DNA from: CBDEUK01 sp965250225
Lineage (GTDB): Bacteria > Pseudomonadota > Gammaproteobacteria > Eutrophobiales > Eutrophobiaceae
Length of the DNA: 64,000 nucleotides
Assembly: GCA_965250225.1 (NCBI GenBank)
Contig: CBDFNQ010000036.1
Coordinates: forward strand, 62,001-126,000
Direction of reading: 5' to 3'
Shown in pieces: positions 53,111-62,103 of the stretch. Each line of letters opens with the position of its first letter. Within the stretch, counting starts at the first letter, position 1. A program made the position numbers and the translations under genes. The notes under the pieces are model-generated. The model worked only from the letters and a program-made list of their open reading frames with translations. It searched no databases and was not told where the DNA came from.

Positions 53111-54259
53111 TTATTTTGGATATTTTTTTCCGTTCAAAAATAAACCGATAAACGTATTTCTGACAAGGAAATGATAGGTGGCCACACAAATGGCAGTAGC
53201 AATAAATACTACAATCCCGAACTTGGAAAGCGCTGATAGATCAATGCCTGATATTAAACCAACAATCAATGCTACCAATGGCAAGTGAATAAGATAAATC
53301 CAATACGCTGCATCTGAGATATAACGTAATGCATACGAACCATTGCTGGCATATCGTAAAAATAAGCCCATGCAAGCGAATATATATAACCATGTTGCGA
53401 GAGAGTTTGCGAACATAGCAAAGTAAAGTGAGAGTCCACTTTCAGAATCATCAAAATACATCTTGACGATAAATATTATCGTTCCAAAAACAAGCATTAT
53501 CCATGCAGGCTGAATGAAATTCGAAATAAGTTTTTTTGATTGATACAAAGCCCATCCATACCAATAAAACACGATATAAAACATAGCCGTATTTAAATCA
53601 GGAACAAAGCTGGATGAAGTTATAGCAAAACTTGATTGCATTTGGTAAAGCGTGAAAAATGTGATCAGGACTAAAGGGATCAATATAATAAATTTTTTGT
53701 GGCAAACCTCAAAACAGTTTTTTATCTTTGTTACAATAAAATTAAACTGTTTTAAACCCCATGCGATCAGACAAGTGAGAAAAGAAATTAATGCAAGATA
53801 ATACAAAAACCAAAGATGTATCGTATTCTCGGGTGTCAACCCATCAGGGTATACCGCATTAATTGCAATACTTAGGCCATCCTGATTTCCTGATATCATT
53901 TGCGCCGAAAAATTAAAAGTAAACACGGCTAATGGCCATAAAATAAAAAGAGCTACAATAAAAGGATATACGATACGGTGTACCCTGTTTGAAACCATCG
54001 TGCCTGGGCTTTTCTTATAAAACAATAACGCACCGAAAAATCCAGCAATTACAAAAAAAGCAGGCATCCTAAACAGGTGAATAAACTCAATGATTATGTG
54101 AAAGACATGATTATTTGTGGGATCTTTTAACGGCCAAACACTACCATAATTAATATCTGAATAGGTCATTGAGGCGTGTAACACTAAACCGAGCAACATC
54201 ATTATTGCTCGCATGGCATCAAAACCATGAATCCGGTCTACATCAATATTATTAGTCAT
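53111..54259 (-). CDS. Acyltransferase-3 family membrane protein, linked to the pga operon
   Basis: 382 residues with about 10 membrane segments. The family signature is seen at the start: DAMRAIMMLLGLVLHAS with the conserved Asp, Arg and the catalytic-type His, then FRMPAFFVIAGFFGALL. OpgC/MdoC and IcaC belong to this family and modify extracellular glucans or PNAG with acyl groups. It is downstream of pgaD and a tiny lipoprotein in the same direction, so a role in acylating the PNAG polymer (as IcaC does for the staphylococcal polymer) is plausible. Its actual substrate is unknown. Confidence 0.85.
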   Translation of the reverse strand: MTNNIDVDRIHGFDAMRAIMMLLGLVLHASMTYSDINYGSVWPLKDPTNNHVFHIIIEFIHLFRMPAFFVIAGFFGALLFYKKSPGTMVSNRVHRIVYPFIVALFILWPLAVFTFNFSAQMISGNQDGLSIAINAVYPDGLTPENTIHLWFLYYLALISFLTCLIAWGLKQFNFIVTKIKNCFEVCHKKFIILIPLVLITFFTLYQMQSSFAITSSSFVPDLNTAMFYIVFYWYGWALYQSKKLISNFIQPAWIMLVFGTIIFIVKMYFDDSESGLSLYFAMFANSLATWLYIFACMGLFLRYASNGSYALRYISDAAYWIYLIHLPLVALIVGLISGIDLSALSKFGIVVFIATAICVATYHFLVRNTFIGLFLNGKKYPK

Positions 54260-54282
54260 AGCTTATCGGGGATTAATTATTA

Positions 54283-54414
54283 TTATATTCCCCTATATGA
54301 GTAGGTAATTTCATACAAGTTCACATGACGGTAATGTTTAAGCTGGTAAATTAAACCTGTACAGCCCATAAGCAACAAACCCAACCCCAAGGTAATAACC
54401 GTAACAGGTTTCAT
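54283..54414 (-). CDS. Small lipoprotein (43 residues) between pgaD and the acyltransferase
   Basis: ATG at 54412-54414 opens a short frame, MKPVTVITLGLGLLLMGCTG followed by LIYQLKHYRHVNLYEIT and ending at 54283. A basic N-terminus, a hydrophobic stretch and a lipobox-like LLMGC are the marks of a lipoprotein signal. The mature part would be only 26 residues. It fills the gap in the pga operon (44 bases after pgaD, 23 before the acyltransferase). No homologue is known to me. Confidence 0.55.
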   Translation of the reverse strand: MKPVTVITLGLGLLLMGCTGLIYQLKHYRHVNLYEITYSYRGI

Positions 54415-54457
54415 GACAATATCTTTTACTATCCTGAATTGAATATATAATTTTCAA

Positions 54458-54898
54458 TCAGGTTTGTTCTGCCCTGACAGGATAACCATCATCATTATGA
54501 TGGATGACTAAGTTTTTTGCCTCCTGCCAATTATGCGCTTGTTGTTCAGTCAAACTATAATAGTCTGCTTGATCCTTAACCAAAATGGGATTGATCGTGC
54601 TACGCCGATCAATCCCTTCAAAACGATAAAGATTTATTTGTGCCCAAAGGATAAAGATGCTAGAAATAATAAAAATGACAAACGTGTAAACAGCTGCACT
54701 GTGCATTAACCCGACATAACCCCCCAGGGTGATCATATGCTCATAGAAAAATTTAAAACCCATGCCCCATGCAAGCAAACTCAATAAAGGCAACCACAAG
54801 TAAATATAAATTGTCCAGAAGACAAAGGTTAGTGTGGCATAACTATATTTTCTCCTGATGCTTTGCATATTTGGAATTTCAATAATGAGATCATGCAT
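54458..54898 (-). CDS. pgaD: PNAG synthesis protein PgaD
   Basis: 146 residues with two membrane segments (about 24-48 and 66-90), as in PgaD. Features: TFVFWTIYIYLWLPLLSLLAW, a wide periplasmic loop, FILWAQINLYRFEG and an unstructured C-terminus. It partners PgaC in the inner membrane; in Escherichia coli, c-di-GMP binds at the PgaC-PgaD interface and stabilises PgaD. It overlaps the pgaC stop by 8 bases, so the two are coupled. Confidence 0.92.
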   Translation of the reverse strand: MHDLIIEIPNMQSIRRKYSYATLTFVFWTIYIYLWLPLLSLLAWGMGFKFFYEHMITLGGYVGLMHSAAVYTFVIFIISSIFILWAQINLYRFEGIDRRSTINPILVKDQADYYSLTEQQAHNWQEAKNLVIHHNDDGYPVRAEQT

Positions 54899-56165
54899 GG
54901 CTATCGTCTAACTCTTGTAACCCCCGATCCGGACTGATCCAACGAGCACGGGTTTTTTTACGTTTTAATAATACCGTTGGGACAGCAACAATCACTGTGG
55001 CTGCACTTAATAACCAATATAATATTGGATACCAAATCATCCAATAATAATAATGCCAAATACGAGGTTCATATTGATTGTCTATCAACAGGCTAATACC
55101 AAATTGCAATAGGCAGGTAAAACCCAGTAGCACCCCTGTCCAACCAGGTGCAATAGATGACACAACTATTTCTTCTGGCAACTCAACGATAAAATTCAAT
55201 AACCAGATACACAAAACAGTAAACATTAAATAGGACCATAAGACACTGACCAATGACTCCAGCCAGATTACCCACATTCTCCGTTTGCGCCAGGGTGTCA
55301 TTTCCATAAAGTGTTTGATTAACACTTCAATACCACCTTGTGCCCAACGTAACCGTTGACGCCATAAACCATGTAAGGTTTCTGGTGCTAAAATCCAACA
55401 GAGGCTATTGGGTTCATACCGAATATCCCAATGATCCAGTTGCAACTTCCAACTGATATCGATATCTTCTGTCACCATATCGGATGACCAATAGCCAACC
55501 TGATGTAGCGCCGTTTTACGAAACGCTGTGATAACGCCTGACACTGTAAAGATTCGTCCATAAACACGTTGCGCACGCTTTATCAAACCGATGATGGATG
55601 AGAATTCACCCACTTGAATTTTTCCTAGCAGGGTTGATCGATTTCTTATGCGTGGATTCCCAGTGACCGCGCCCACTCTAGGGCCACTTATAAAGTGGCG
55701 AACCATCCAGTGCACCGCATGAGGATCCAATATGGTGTCACCATCGATACAAACCAGAAATTCGTTTTTTGCGACTAAAGTACCCGTATGCAGAGCAACT
55801 GCTTTACCCTGATTTTCAGCATGACGCATAACGCGTAAGTTAGTTTGATAAGGTAACTGATTGAGGATGCTCGTCGTATTATCAGTACTTCCATCATCGA
55901 CCAGAATGATTTCATAGTCTGGGTATTCTATCCTGCAAAGAGCCTGGACAATTTCCTTCAAATGTTTACCTTCATTAAAGCAGGGCACAATGACCGATAC
56001 TGGCGGATATTCAGATAAAACTGGCGGCTGTTTGTAACTAGAGGTTGTACCTCTCTCCCAATGCAAATAGTAGTAAAGTCCACCCACTATCCACAGATAC
56101 GCCATAAAAAGAGGATAGTAAAAGGTAAATTCAAAAAGGAATGCAATTATTTCAGTAAATGACAT
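54891..56165 (-). CDS. pgaC: PNAG synthase catalytic subunit (GT2 glycosyltransferase)
   Basis: 424 residues. Membrane segments are at the N-terminus (about 8-32) and in the C-terminal part (about 300-325, 345-365, 385-408). The GT2 domain has CFNEGKHLKEIVQAL, LVDDGSTDNTTS, the DxD motif in VCIDGDTILDPHAV, the base in MVTEDIDISWKLQ and the QxxRW motif in RQRLRWAQGGIEV. It polymerises N-acetylglucosamine from UDP-GlcNAc into beta-1,6-linked PNAG at the inner membrane. The family activates with c-di-GMP through PgaD. It has a 224-base gap after pgaB, so it may have its own promoter. Confidence 0.96.
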   Translation of the reverse strand: MSFTEIIAFLFEFTFYYPLFMAYLWIVGGLYYYLHWERGTTSSYKQPPVLSEYPPVSVIVPCFNEGKHLKEIVQALCRIEYPDYEIILVDDGSTDNTTSILNQLPYQTNLRVMRHAENQGKAVALHTGTLVAKNEFLVCIDGDTILDPHAVHWMVRHFISGPRVGAVTGNPRIRNRSTLLGKIQVGEFSSIIGLIKRAQRVYGRIFTVSGVITAFRKTALHQVGYWSSDMVTEDIDISWKLQLDHWDIRYEPNSLCWILAPETLHGLWRQRLRWAQGGIEVLIKHFMEMTPWRKRRMWVIWLESLVSVLWSYLMFTVLCIWLLNFIVELPEEIVVSSIAPGWTGVLLGFTCLLQFGISLLIDNQYEPRIWHYYYWMIWYPILYWLLSAATVIVAVPTVLLKRKKTRARWISPDRGLQELDDSHA

Positions 56166-56374
56166 AAACTACTGTTTGTTAATAAGATTTACTGTTTAAT
56201 GCAAAATCGTTACCAAACAATAGTTTTTGTGGAAACTTCTTTTTATAGTGAGAACTGCATCGAGAAAACGAACGTTTAAAAGCAGAAAATTTCCTGTATT
56301 TTGTCTAATCCTTTGAAATTAATAGTTATTTATTTATCAAAAACGGTAAATTTCCGTCGCTTTACAGAGACAAA
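56166..56374. other. pgaB-pgaC intergenic region, possible second promoter
   Basis: About 209 bases, AT-rich, with no coding frame. Inner genes of pga operons are usually closely packed, so this gap is unusual and may hold a promoter for pgaCD. No regulator site can be named. Confidence 0.35.
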
Positions 56375-56390
56375 GTCGTAATTTTACGAC
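56375..56390. other. 16-base hairpin at the end of pgaB
   Basis: GTCGTAAAATTACGAC (as read on the minus strand) is a 7-base stem closing a 2-base loop, and lies directly after the pgaB stop. TTTGTCTC follows. It could be a weak terminator or an mRNA 3'-end structure between pgaB and pgaC. Confidence 0.35.
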
Positions 56391-58351
56391 TATTGATCAT
56401 AGGGATAATCATTTGTTGAAATCCCGGAAATAATTTCATCTAAACGCGGGTGATCATTCACAAAATCATCCGGGTAATACCCAATATGGTGGGCTCCGGC
56501 ATTAGCCAGCAATTCAATATGTTCTAGTAATGTATGAGTAGGGATCTCAGTTTCGAAACGCCAATCTCGACTTTGTAACTCAAACACGGTTTTGTTCAAA
56601 GCGCCGGGGATTTGCTTCACGTGTTCAACCAACTTGCTTAACCAGATTTCAGGATCCTCAGCATTTTCCAGATAGGGCATTGCCATCACCGCCGTGTAAT
56701 CATAATTTTGTATGAACATGGAAAAATTCTGTGCATACCAGGCTTCACTGTCAGGGTCTAAAATAACTTCAGCATAAAGATTTCTGGCGGTTATTAAATT
56801 CTTCTGGTGTTGACCAACCACGATTGCTAATTCGAGTGAAAAATCAATTAACCATTGTGTTTTTAACTGCGACCATTTATTAAAGAGTTCCTCATCCTTT
56901 TTAATCAGATTGATATCTGCAGGCAGACCCCATTGCTTTGTGTAGACTACAATCGCAGCGGACGATGTATCTTCAAAATCAGATAACAGCGCATCATCAT
57001 GAAACAGTAACCCATTGAATACGGAATGTTTGGCCAAGTCTTCATAGATATCACGAATGATTTTCCTGGCTTGATTATTGAATGGACTCAATCGGCGATA
57101 CACATTTGGCTTGTTATCAATTTGTCCATCTGTTTGTACCATTAACTCTTGTTGCTTTTTTTTATCGTTTAGATCAAACGCAAGCATTGGCATCCATGCG
57201 TAAATATTTGTGTCAGCGCGAGTTTTTAATTGCCAGGCCACCCGGCTAAATAAATCTGCCCGCATGGGTAAATGACGGTTAGGAAAATATAATTCACTGG
57301 CAATACCATCAGCATCTGGATCCGCAAAGGCTTGTAAATAAACAGTCGAAGCACGCATTGATTTAATCCTTTCAACCAGCTGATCCAGATTTTTCTCCTG
57401 CTGACTCTCATCGCTATCGTAGATATAGTCAAGATCCACATGAACGATGCGCTGATCTGGTGATTTCTCAGATTTTGTTAATTCCTCTTTTACAATATCG
57501 ACACCGGGATTTCCTGAAATGAGTACGCGACCTATTGTTTGTAAATTCTCAGTCTTTGGACGACGGCTATCGAGAGTCAAATTAAATTCCATCCCTGATT
57601 CCTTTGCCAACTGTAATGTGTGATGATTATACGCACCATAAGGCCAAACCATTATTCTCGGTTTTACACCAAGTTGTCTCTCTATGAGTTTTGAATTATG
57701 TTGCAGGTCATTGCTTACTCTTACCAGGTATTCAGCTCTGGTTTCATACAGATTTTTTTCGTTGTGATACGTATGTGTAATTGCAGCAGGAATTAAATTC
57801 GCCTGGGGATTAGCAATAATTCCTTTATGCAAGTCATAACTATGGGAGGCGAATTCAATCAAACCTGAGGTATGCATTTCTTTGATTTCATCCCAGGATA
57901 AAAATTTTTCCCTGGGTACAAGTTCATCGCCATAATCAATCACACCCCCAGCCTCTACCTCTAGCCAGCTTCCTACCAGGGCAAACACAGCCGGATAGTT
58001 GTATAGCTTTAAAAGTGGGTAGATGCGAGTATAGAAACTCCTATAACCATCATCGAAAGTCAGTAAGACAGATCTTTTTGCTAATTTTTTTTCACCACGT
58101 TGTGCTGCCAGGACATCATCAAAACTAATGACGCTATAACCATGTGCTTTAAGCCAGTTAAAGTGAGCCACGAGAGTATCTGTAGAAACTGCATATTGAT
58201 CGTTATCAACGTCCTTTAATATTTCGTCTTTTACATCGTGATAACATAGGACAACAAAATCAGCCTGCTCTGCCCTTGCCACTGTAGAGAACAGTAATAC
58301 GACGATTGTCAGTATATTTATTCGGCTAAAATCGCCAATCAATCTTGCCAT
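56390..58351 (-). CDS. pgaB: PNAG N-deacetylase PgaB (lipid-less form)
   Basis: About 653 residues from ATG 58351, chosen because it gives a standard signal peptide (MARLIGDFSRINILTIVVLL...ARA); the longer frame overlaps pgaA by a further 60 bases. The N-terminal CE4 domain has FVVLCYHDV (metal Asp), VLLTFDDGYRSF, and FASHSYDLHKG (metal His residues). The C-terminal half is a glycoside-hydrolase-like domain (PDQRIVHVDLDYIYD, TNIYAWMPMLAFD, FHDDALLSDFED). It partly deacetylates PNAG in the periplasm, which is required for export through PgaA. E. coli PgaB is a lipoprotein; this one shows no clear lipobox Cys at the cleavage site. It overlaps pgaA by 26 bases. Confidence 0.93.
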   Translation of the reverse strand: MARLIGDFSRINILTIVVLLFSTVARAEQADFVVLCYHDVKDEILKDVDNDQYAVSTDTLVAHFNWLKAHGYSVISFDDVLAAQRGEKKLAKRSVLLTFDDGYRSFYTRIYPLLKLYNYPAVFALVGSWLEVEAGGVIDYGDELVPREKFLSWDEIKEMHTSGLIEFASHSYDLHKGIIANPQANLIPAAITHTYHNEKNLYETRAEYLVRVSNDLQHNSKLIERQLGVKPRIMVWPYGAYNHHTLQLAKESGMEFNLTLDSRRPKTENLQTIGRVLISGNPGVDIVKEELTKSEKSPDQRIVHVDLDYIYDSDESQQEKNLDQLVERIKSMRASTVYLQAFADPDADGIASELYFPNRHLPMRADLFSRVAWQLKTRADTNIYAWMPMLAFDLNDKKKQQELMVQTDGQIDNKPNVYRRLSPFNNQARKIIRDIYEDLAKHSVFNGLLFHDDALLSDFEDTSSAAIVVYTKQWGLPADINLIKKDEELFNKWSQLKTQWLIDFSLELAIVVGQHQKNLITARNLYAEVILDPDSEAWYAQNFSMFIQNYDYTAVMAMPYLENAEDPEIWLSKLVEHVKQIPGALNKTVFELQSRDWRFETEIPTHTLLEHIELLANAGAHHIGYYPDDFVNDHPRLDEIISGISTNDYPYDQ

Positions 58352-60794
58352 ATATTGCATTCTCAAATTCCGGTTCACCATCAAAGACTCTTCTGCTACG
58401 TGAAATACCATAAATTATTTCCATATCCCGGTTCACATTCCAGATCTGTTCATACTGCAATGACCAGGTCCCAGCGGTTCCAAACCCTTGCTGTTCATAC
58501 AGCCCTATCGAGGCACGTAAGCGGTGGCTAAACACCTTGTCATATCGTCGGTATAAGCGCCACAAGTTATCAGCAGTTAAACCAACGGATACATCACGCT
58601 TTGGACTGTAATAGATTACATTATCAGTTTTGTTTTTCGATGAATAACCATCCAGGCGAAGTATTAGTTTATATCGTGGCTGATTAATAACGCGCCGTTC
58701 GACAAAGGCCTGAATAGAATGCCTGCTATTTCCATCATCGAAGTCCATATAAGAATAGTTTATCCCGGCCTGTTGTGATTCATGCCAACGATAATTGAGT
58801 CCGAACCCTAATCGATGTGCGTCTATACCGGCTCTTCGGCCACGCAGAGGTGCCTGCAGGCTATTCAAATCAACATCCATCTTCAGGGTAAGATGATCAC
58901 CAACAAAATAGTTGGTGTTGGTTTTTACTCCGATACCTTCACTATTCTTCAAGGCATTATTTATTTCAGCCGTTAATTCATATTTTTGTGAACGGTATTC
59001 CAGACCAATTCCAGGCCGTTGTTCAACGCCTTCTCCCTCAACAAAATCTGCTGTTGCAAAATTAAAATGTAAAAAGGCACGATAATTATAGTCAATCGGC
59101 CGAGAATATAGATATGTGTCAATGCTTAACTCACGGCTACCAAGTTCGGTTCCATTCGATGTTCCCAATCGTATATCTGAAAGTAACTGACGCTTGTTAT
59201 GACTTTTCCATTCTTTCCCCAGGCGCTGCACATCTTTATTCTCAGGATACTGTTCATGAATTTTTTCAAGTTTCTGCTCGGCCAAACGATACTCTCTTCT
59301 ATTTAAATTCGAATTGGTGCCACCAACTCGTGACGAAATATGTTGCGGCAACTTACGTAATACACGTTGATACTGGGTAATGGCTTTAGCATTCCAACCA
59401 CGCCAACGATAAACCAATGCCAGGTCATGTCTAACATCCGTGTTCATAGGTGACTTTGCCAACATGGTTTCTAATGCTGTCTGTGCAGTTTGCAGATCAT
59501 CACCATAAGCACGTGCGAGAATTGTAACTCTGTCGGCTTCCAGTTTTTTAGCATTTGATTTAAATATTTTCTGATCCGACGATATTTTCCATGTCGCCTG
59601 GTTCTCTGCTAAGGAATCAATTGTTTTGTAAGCATTAGGGAAATCATCAACTTCTATATAAGCATAAAACAGCAATAATTTTGCACCATAATGTTGCGGG
59701 TCATTGGACAGAATATTATGAGAAATGCTCATCGCCTGTTCAGGCATTTCTTGATAGAGATAGGCATTACCAACAGCAATGAGAACATAATCTGGAATAT
59801 CGATATTATGATCTAATAAACGCTCATAGTATTCAATGCCATCCACCATTCGGTAACGATCGATTAAAGCGACAATATGATCAAACATCAACCTACGGTC
59901 ATTCGTGCTCTCAAGCTTATTAGTTTTTTCGAAATTAAATAATTTTATTTCAGTATGTTTCCCAAGTGCCACATCCGTATTGTCGAAACGTTTTCTGTAA
60001 TCTGTTTCAGGTAGAATTCCCCAACGTACATGATTGGCGGCCTGATCCATTTGTATGGCAATAATTTGTTCGTTATTAAGTAATGCGGGAAATTGATTGA
60101 TCTGATCCAGTGCTAACTCTGCTGCACCCATATTCCTGAGGCTAAGAATATAGAGACGCCGAATTCTTTTTTCATTCGGATACAACTCAAGATATTTATG
60201 ATAAATAAATGTAGCATTGACATAATCTTTATTTAGCTTATAGACATAAGCTATTGCCTCTAATACATTTCGGTCATCAGGATATAAAAAAGATTGATAG
60301 TTGAGAATTTCAAAAGCCGATTTTACATTTCCGTTCTCGGCTGTTGTCAGAGCAAGTCCCAGAGAAGCGTTTATATTCCCTGAATCTCTCTCCAGCAATT
60401 CAGAATAGAACTGTATTGCAGTATTGTAACGCCTGGTTTCTCGACAAGCCTTGGCAAAGGCATCTAAAACATAATCCGGAGTGATGTTAATATTCAGTTG
60501 CGAAAGATAGTCAAGTGCTTGTTCAGTACGACTAGCCCACAACATTACAACCAGTCGGTCATAAAAGTATTTTCGCGTTGAAGGATCTGATGATTCGAGT
60601 TGTTCGAGAATTTCTAGTGATTCATCAAACTGACCATCACGACCTAATTGAATTGCCCGTTCGTGCCTTGCAGACACATTGTTGTCAACTTCGTTAGCGA
60701 AATTTGTTTGTCCATGAACTAAAGGCAGGCAAAAAGTAAAGACAATGCCAAACCGACAAGAAATTACTGGAAACTTTAGGAAATTTATCTTCAA
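58326..60794 (-). CDS. pgaA: PNAG outer-membrane exporter PgaA
   Basis: 822 residues. A signal peptide (CRFGIVFTFCLPLVHG) is followed by a periplasmic TPR superhelix (about 40-510; e.g. ERAIQLGRDGQFDESLEILEQ, AIQFYSELLERDSGNINASLG) that scaffolds PgaB, and a 16-strand C-terminal beta-barrel (about 525-822; IDTYLYSRPIDYNYRAFLHF, HRLGFGLNYRWHESQQAGIN) ending in AIYGKIDWRF with the terminal Phe. Exports partly deacetylated PNAG. First pga gene, 45 bases after the kinase gene. Confidence 0.94.
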   Translation of the reverse strand: MKINFLKFPVISCRFGIVFTFCLPLVHGQTNFANEVDNNVSARHERAIQLGRDGQFDESLEILEQLESSDPSTRKYFYDRLVVMLWASRTEQALDYLSQLNINITPDYVLDAFAKACRETRRYNTAIQFYSELLERDSGNINASLGLALTTAENGNVKSAFEILNYQSFLYPDDRNVLEAIAYVYKLNKDYVNATFIYHKYLELYPNEKRIRRLYILSLRNMGAAELALDQINQFPALLNNEQIIAIQMDQAANHVRWGILPETDYRKRFDNTDVALGKHTEIKLFNFEKTNKLESTNDRRLMFDHIVALIDRYRMVDGIEYYERLLDHNIDIPDYVLIAVGNAYLYQEMPEQAMSISHNILSNDPQHYGAKLLLFYAYIEVDDFPNAYKTIDSLAENQATWKISSDQKIFKSNAKKLEADRVTILARAYGDDLQTAQTALETMLAKSPMNTDVRHDLALVYRWRGWNAKAITQYQRVLRKLPQHISSRVGGTNSNLNRREYRLAEQKLEKIHEQYPENKDVQRLGKEWKSHNKRQLLSDIRLGTSNGTELGSRELSIDTYLYSRPIDYNYRAFLHFNFATADFVEGEGVEQRPGIGLEYRSQKYELTAEINNALKNSEGIGVKTNTNYFVGDHLTLKMDVDLNSLQAPLRGRRAGIDAHRLGFGLNYRWHESQQAGINYSYMDFDDGNSRHSIQAFVERRVINQPRYKLILRLDGYSSKNKTDNVIYYSPKRDVSVGLTADNLWRLYRRYDKVFSHRLRASIGLYEQQGFGTAGTWSLQYEQIWNVNRDMEIIYGISRSRRVFDGEPEFENAIYGKIDWRF

Positions 60795-60839
60795 TTGTTC
60801 TGTTAATAAGAGCCACTGAATTGTTCACAGACGAGGATT

Positions 60840-61778
60840 TTACATATTAAGATCATAGTTAAATTTTTCTTTAAACTGTTCGGCAAACTCCGCCTTATGA
60901 AATGTATGGTTCTGTGTGCCATACCATTGAATTTTAATCGCGCCAATCAAGGAAGCAACTCGTCCGGCTGTTTCCCAATCCAGATCGTTTAACAAGCCGA
61001 ATAATAATCCAGCTCGATAAGCATCACCACAACCAGTGGGATCATTAATCGACACAGGTTCTACAACTGGGATTTCATATTCTTTACCCTCGGTATAAAT
61101 GACCGATCCTTTACCACCCAAAGTAACTATCAAGGCCTTAACTTTATTTGCTACATCATTTGAATTATAACCAGTACGTTCCTGCATTAGCTGCCATTCA
61201 TAATCATTCACTGTAACGTAGCTTGCCTTGTCTATAAAACCTTTTAACTCTTCACCGCTAAACATAGGCATACCTTGCCCTGGATCAAAGATAAAAGGAA
61301 TATCTGCTTCCTGAAATTGTGCTGCGTGCTGCAACATGCCATCACGACCATCCGGCGAGATAATACCCAAAGAAATACCTTCGGCTTCGTTAATATTGTT
61401 TTGGTGTGAGAGATTCATAGCGCCCGGATGAAAAGCAGTAATTTGATTATCATCCAGATCGGTAGTGATAAAAGCCTGGCCGGTAAAATTATCCTCAAAA
61501 ACAGTAACATGTTTACGACTAATGCCTTTCTTATCCATCCACTGCGAATAACTCTCGAAGTCCTTACCGACAGTCGCCATTGGGACAGGCTCCTCACCAA
61601 GCAATTTTAGATTATAGGCAATATTACCTGCACAACCACCAAACTCCTTACGCATCTCTGGCACTAAAAAAGACACATTCAACATATGCACCTTATCCGG
61701 CAAGATATGATTCTTAAATTGGTCGGGGAAGACCATGATATTATCAAAGGCAAATGAACCACAAATGAGTACTGACAT
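60840..61778 (-). CDS. PfkB-family carbohydrate/nucleoside kinase
   Basis: 312 residues. The N-terminal ICGSFAFDNIMVFPDQ and glycine pair FGGCAGNIAYNLKLLGE match ribokinase/adenosine-kinase proteins; the C-terminal signature is SINDPTGCGDAYRAGLLFG with the catalytic Asp. The anion-hole GCGD and ATP site ALIVTLGGKGSVIYT are present. Substrate (adenosine, ribose or other sugar) cannot be told. It lies just before pgaA in the same direction, so it may be transcribed with pga, but similar kinases occur without it. Upstream is a hairpin-rich region. Confidence 0.9.
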   Translation of the reverse strand: MSVLICGSFAFDNIMVFPDQFKNHILPDKVHMLNVSFLVPEMRKEFGGCAGNIAYNLKLLGEEPVPMATVGKDFESYSQWMDKKGISRKHVTVFEDNFTGQAFITTDLDDNQITAFHPGAMNLSHQNNINEAEGISLGIISPDGRDGMLQHAAQFQEADIPFIFDPGQGMPMFSGEELKGFIDKASYVTVNDYEWQLMQERTGYNSNDVANKVKALIVTLGGKGSVIYTEGKEYEIPVVEPVSINDPTGCGDAYRAGLLFGLLNDLDWETAGRVASLIGAIKIQWYGTQNHTFHKAEFAEQFKEKFNYDLNM

Positions 61779-61803
61779 ATTTTTTTCCTATAAATTTAAG
61801 GGA

Positions 61804-62051
61804 CCTCTGAACAAGGCCATCCATGACTTGTCAGAGGGCGAAAACTAAGGCAGCAATCGCTCCGGGCGATTGCATTGCATACACTCCATCCGTGGAGATA
61901 AATGTGATTTTTAGTTTTCTTTCATTTTCAATAACCTATGGATATTGAAAATGGCGGCACATGACCTCCATGGATGGAGGAAATGCGACAGGATTGTCTG
62001 GAACAATCCTCGCCATGTGCCACAGGAAACTCTGACTTTATCAGAGTTTCC
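61804..62051. repeat. Cluster of nested hairpins containing two inverted copies of the two-hairpin repeat
   Basis: In order: an imperfect stem CCTCTGAACAAG / CTTGTCAGAGG (61804-61837); copy B of the repeat on the minus strand (61853-61897; stems GCAATCGC/GCGATTGC and CTCCATCCGTGGAG); a perfect 11-base stem CATTTTCAATA / TATTGAAAATG (61923-61953); copy C on the plus strand (61965-62010; CCTCCATGGATGGAGG and AGGATTGT/ACAATCCT) enclosed in GGCACATG / CATGTGCC; and a perfect 11-base stem GGAAACTCTGA / TCAGAGTTTCC (62025-62051). It fills the gap between the divergent kinase and membrane genes. Confidence 0.75.
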
Positions 62052-62103
62052 TTAAAATAATTAATGGCTTTTGATCTTTCTTCACAAATATTACACTGGA
62101 ATT

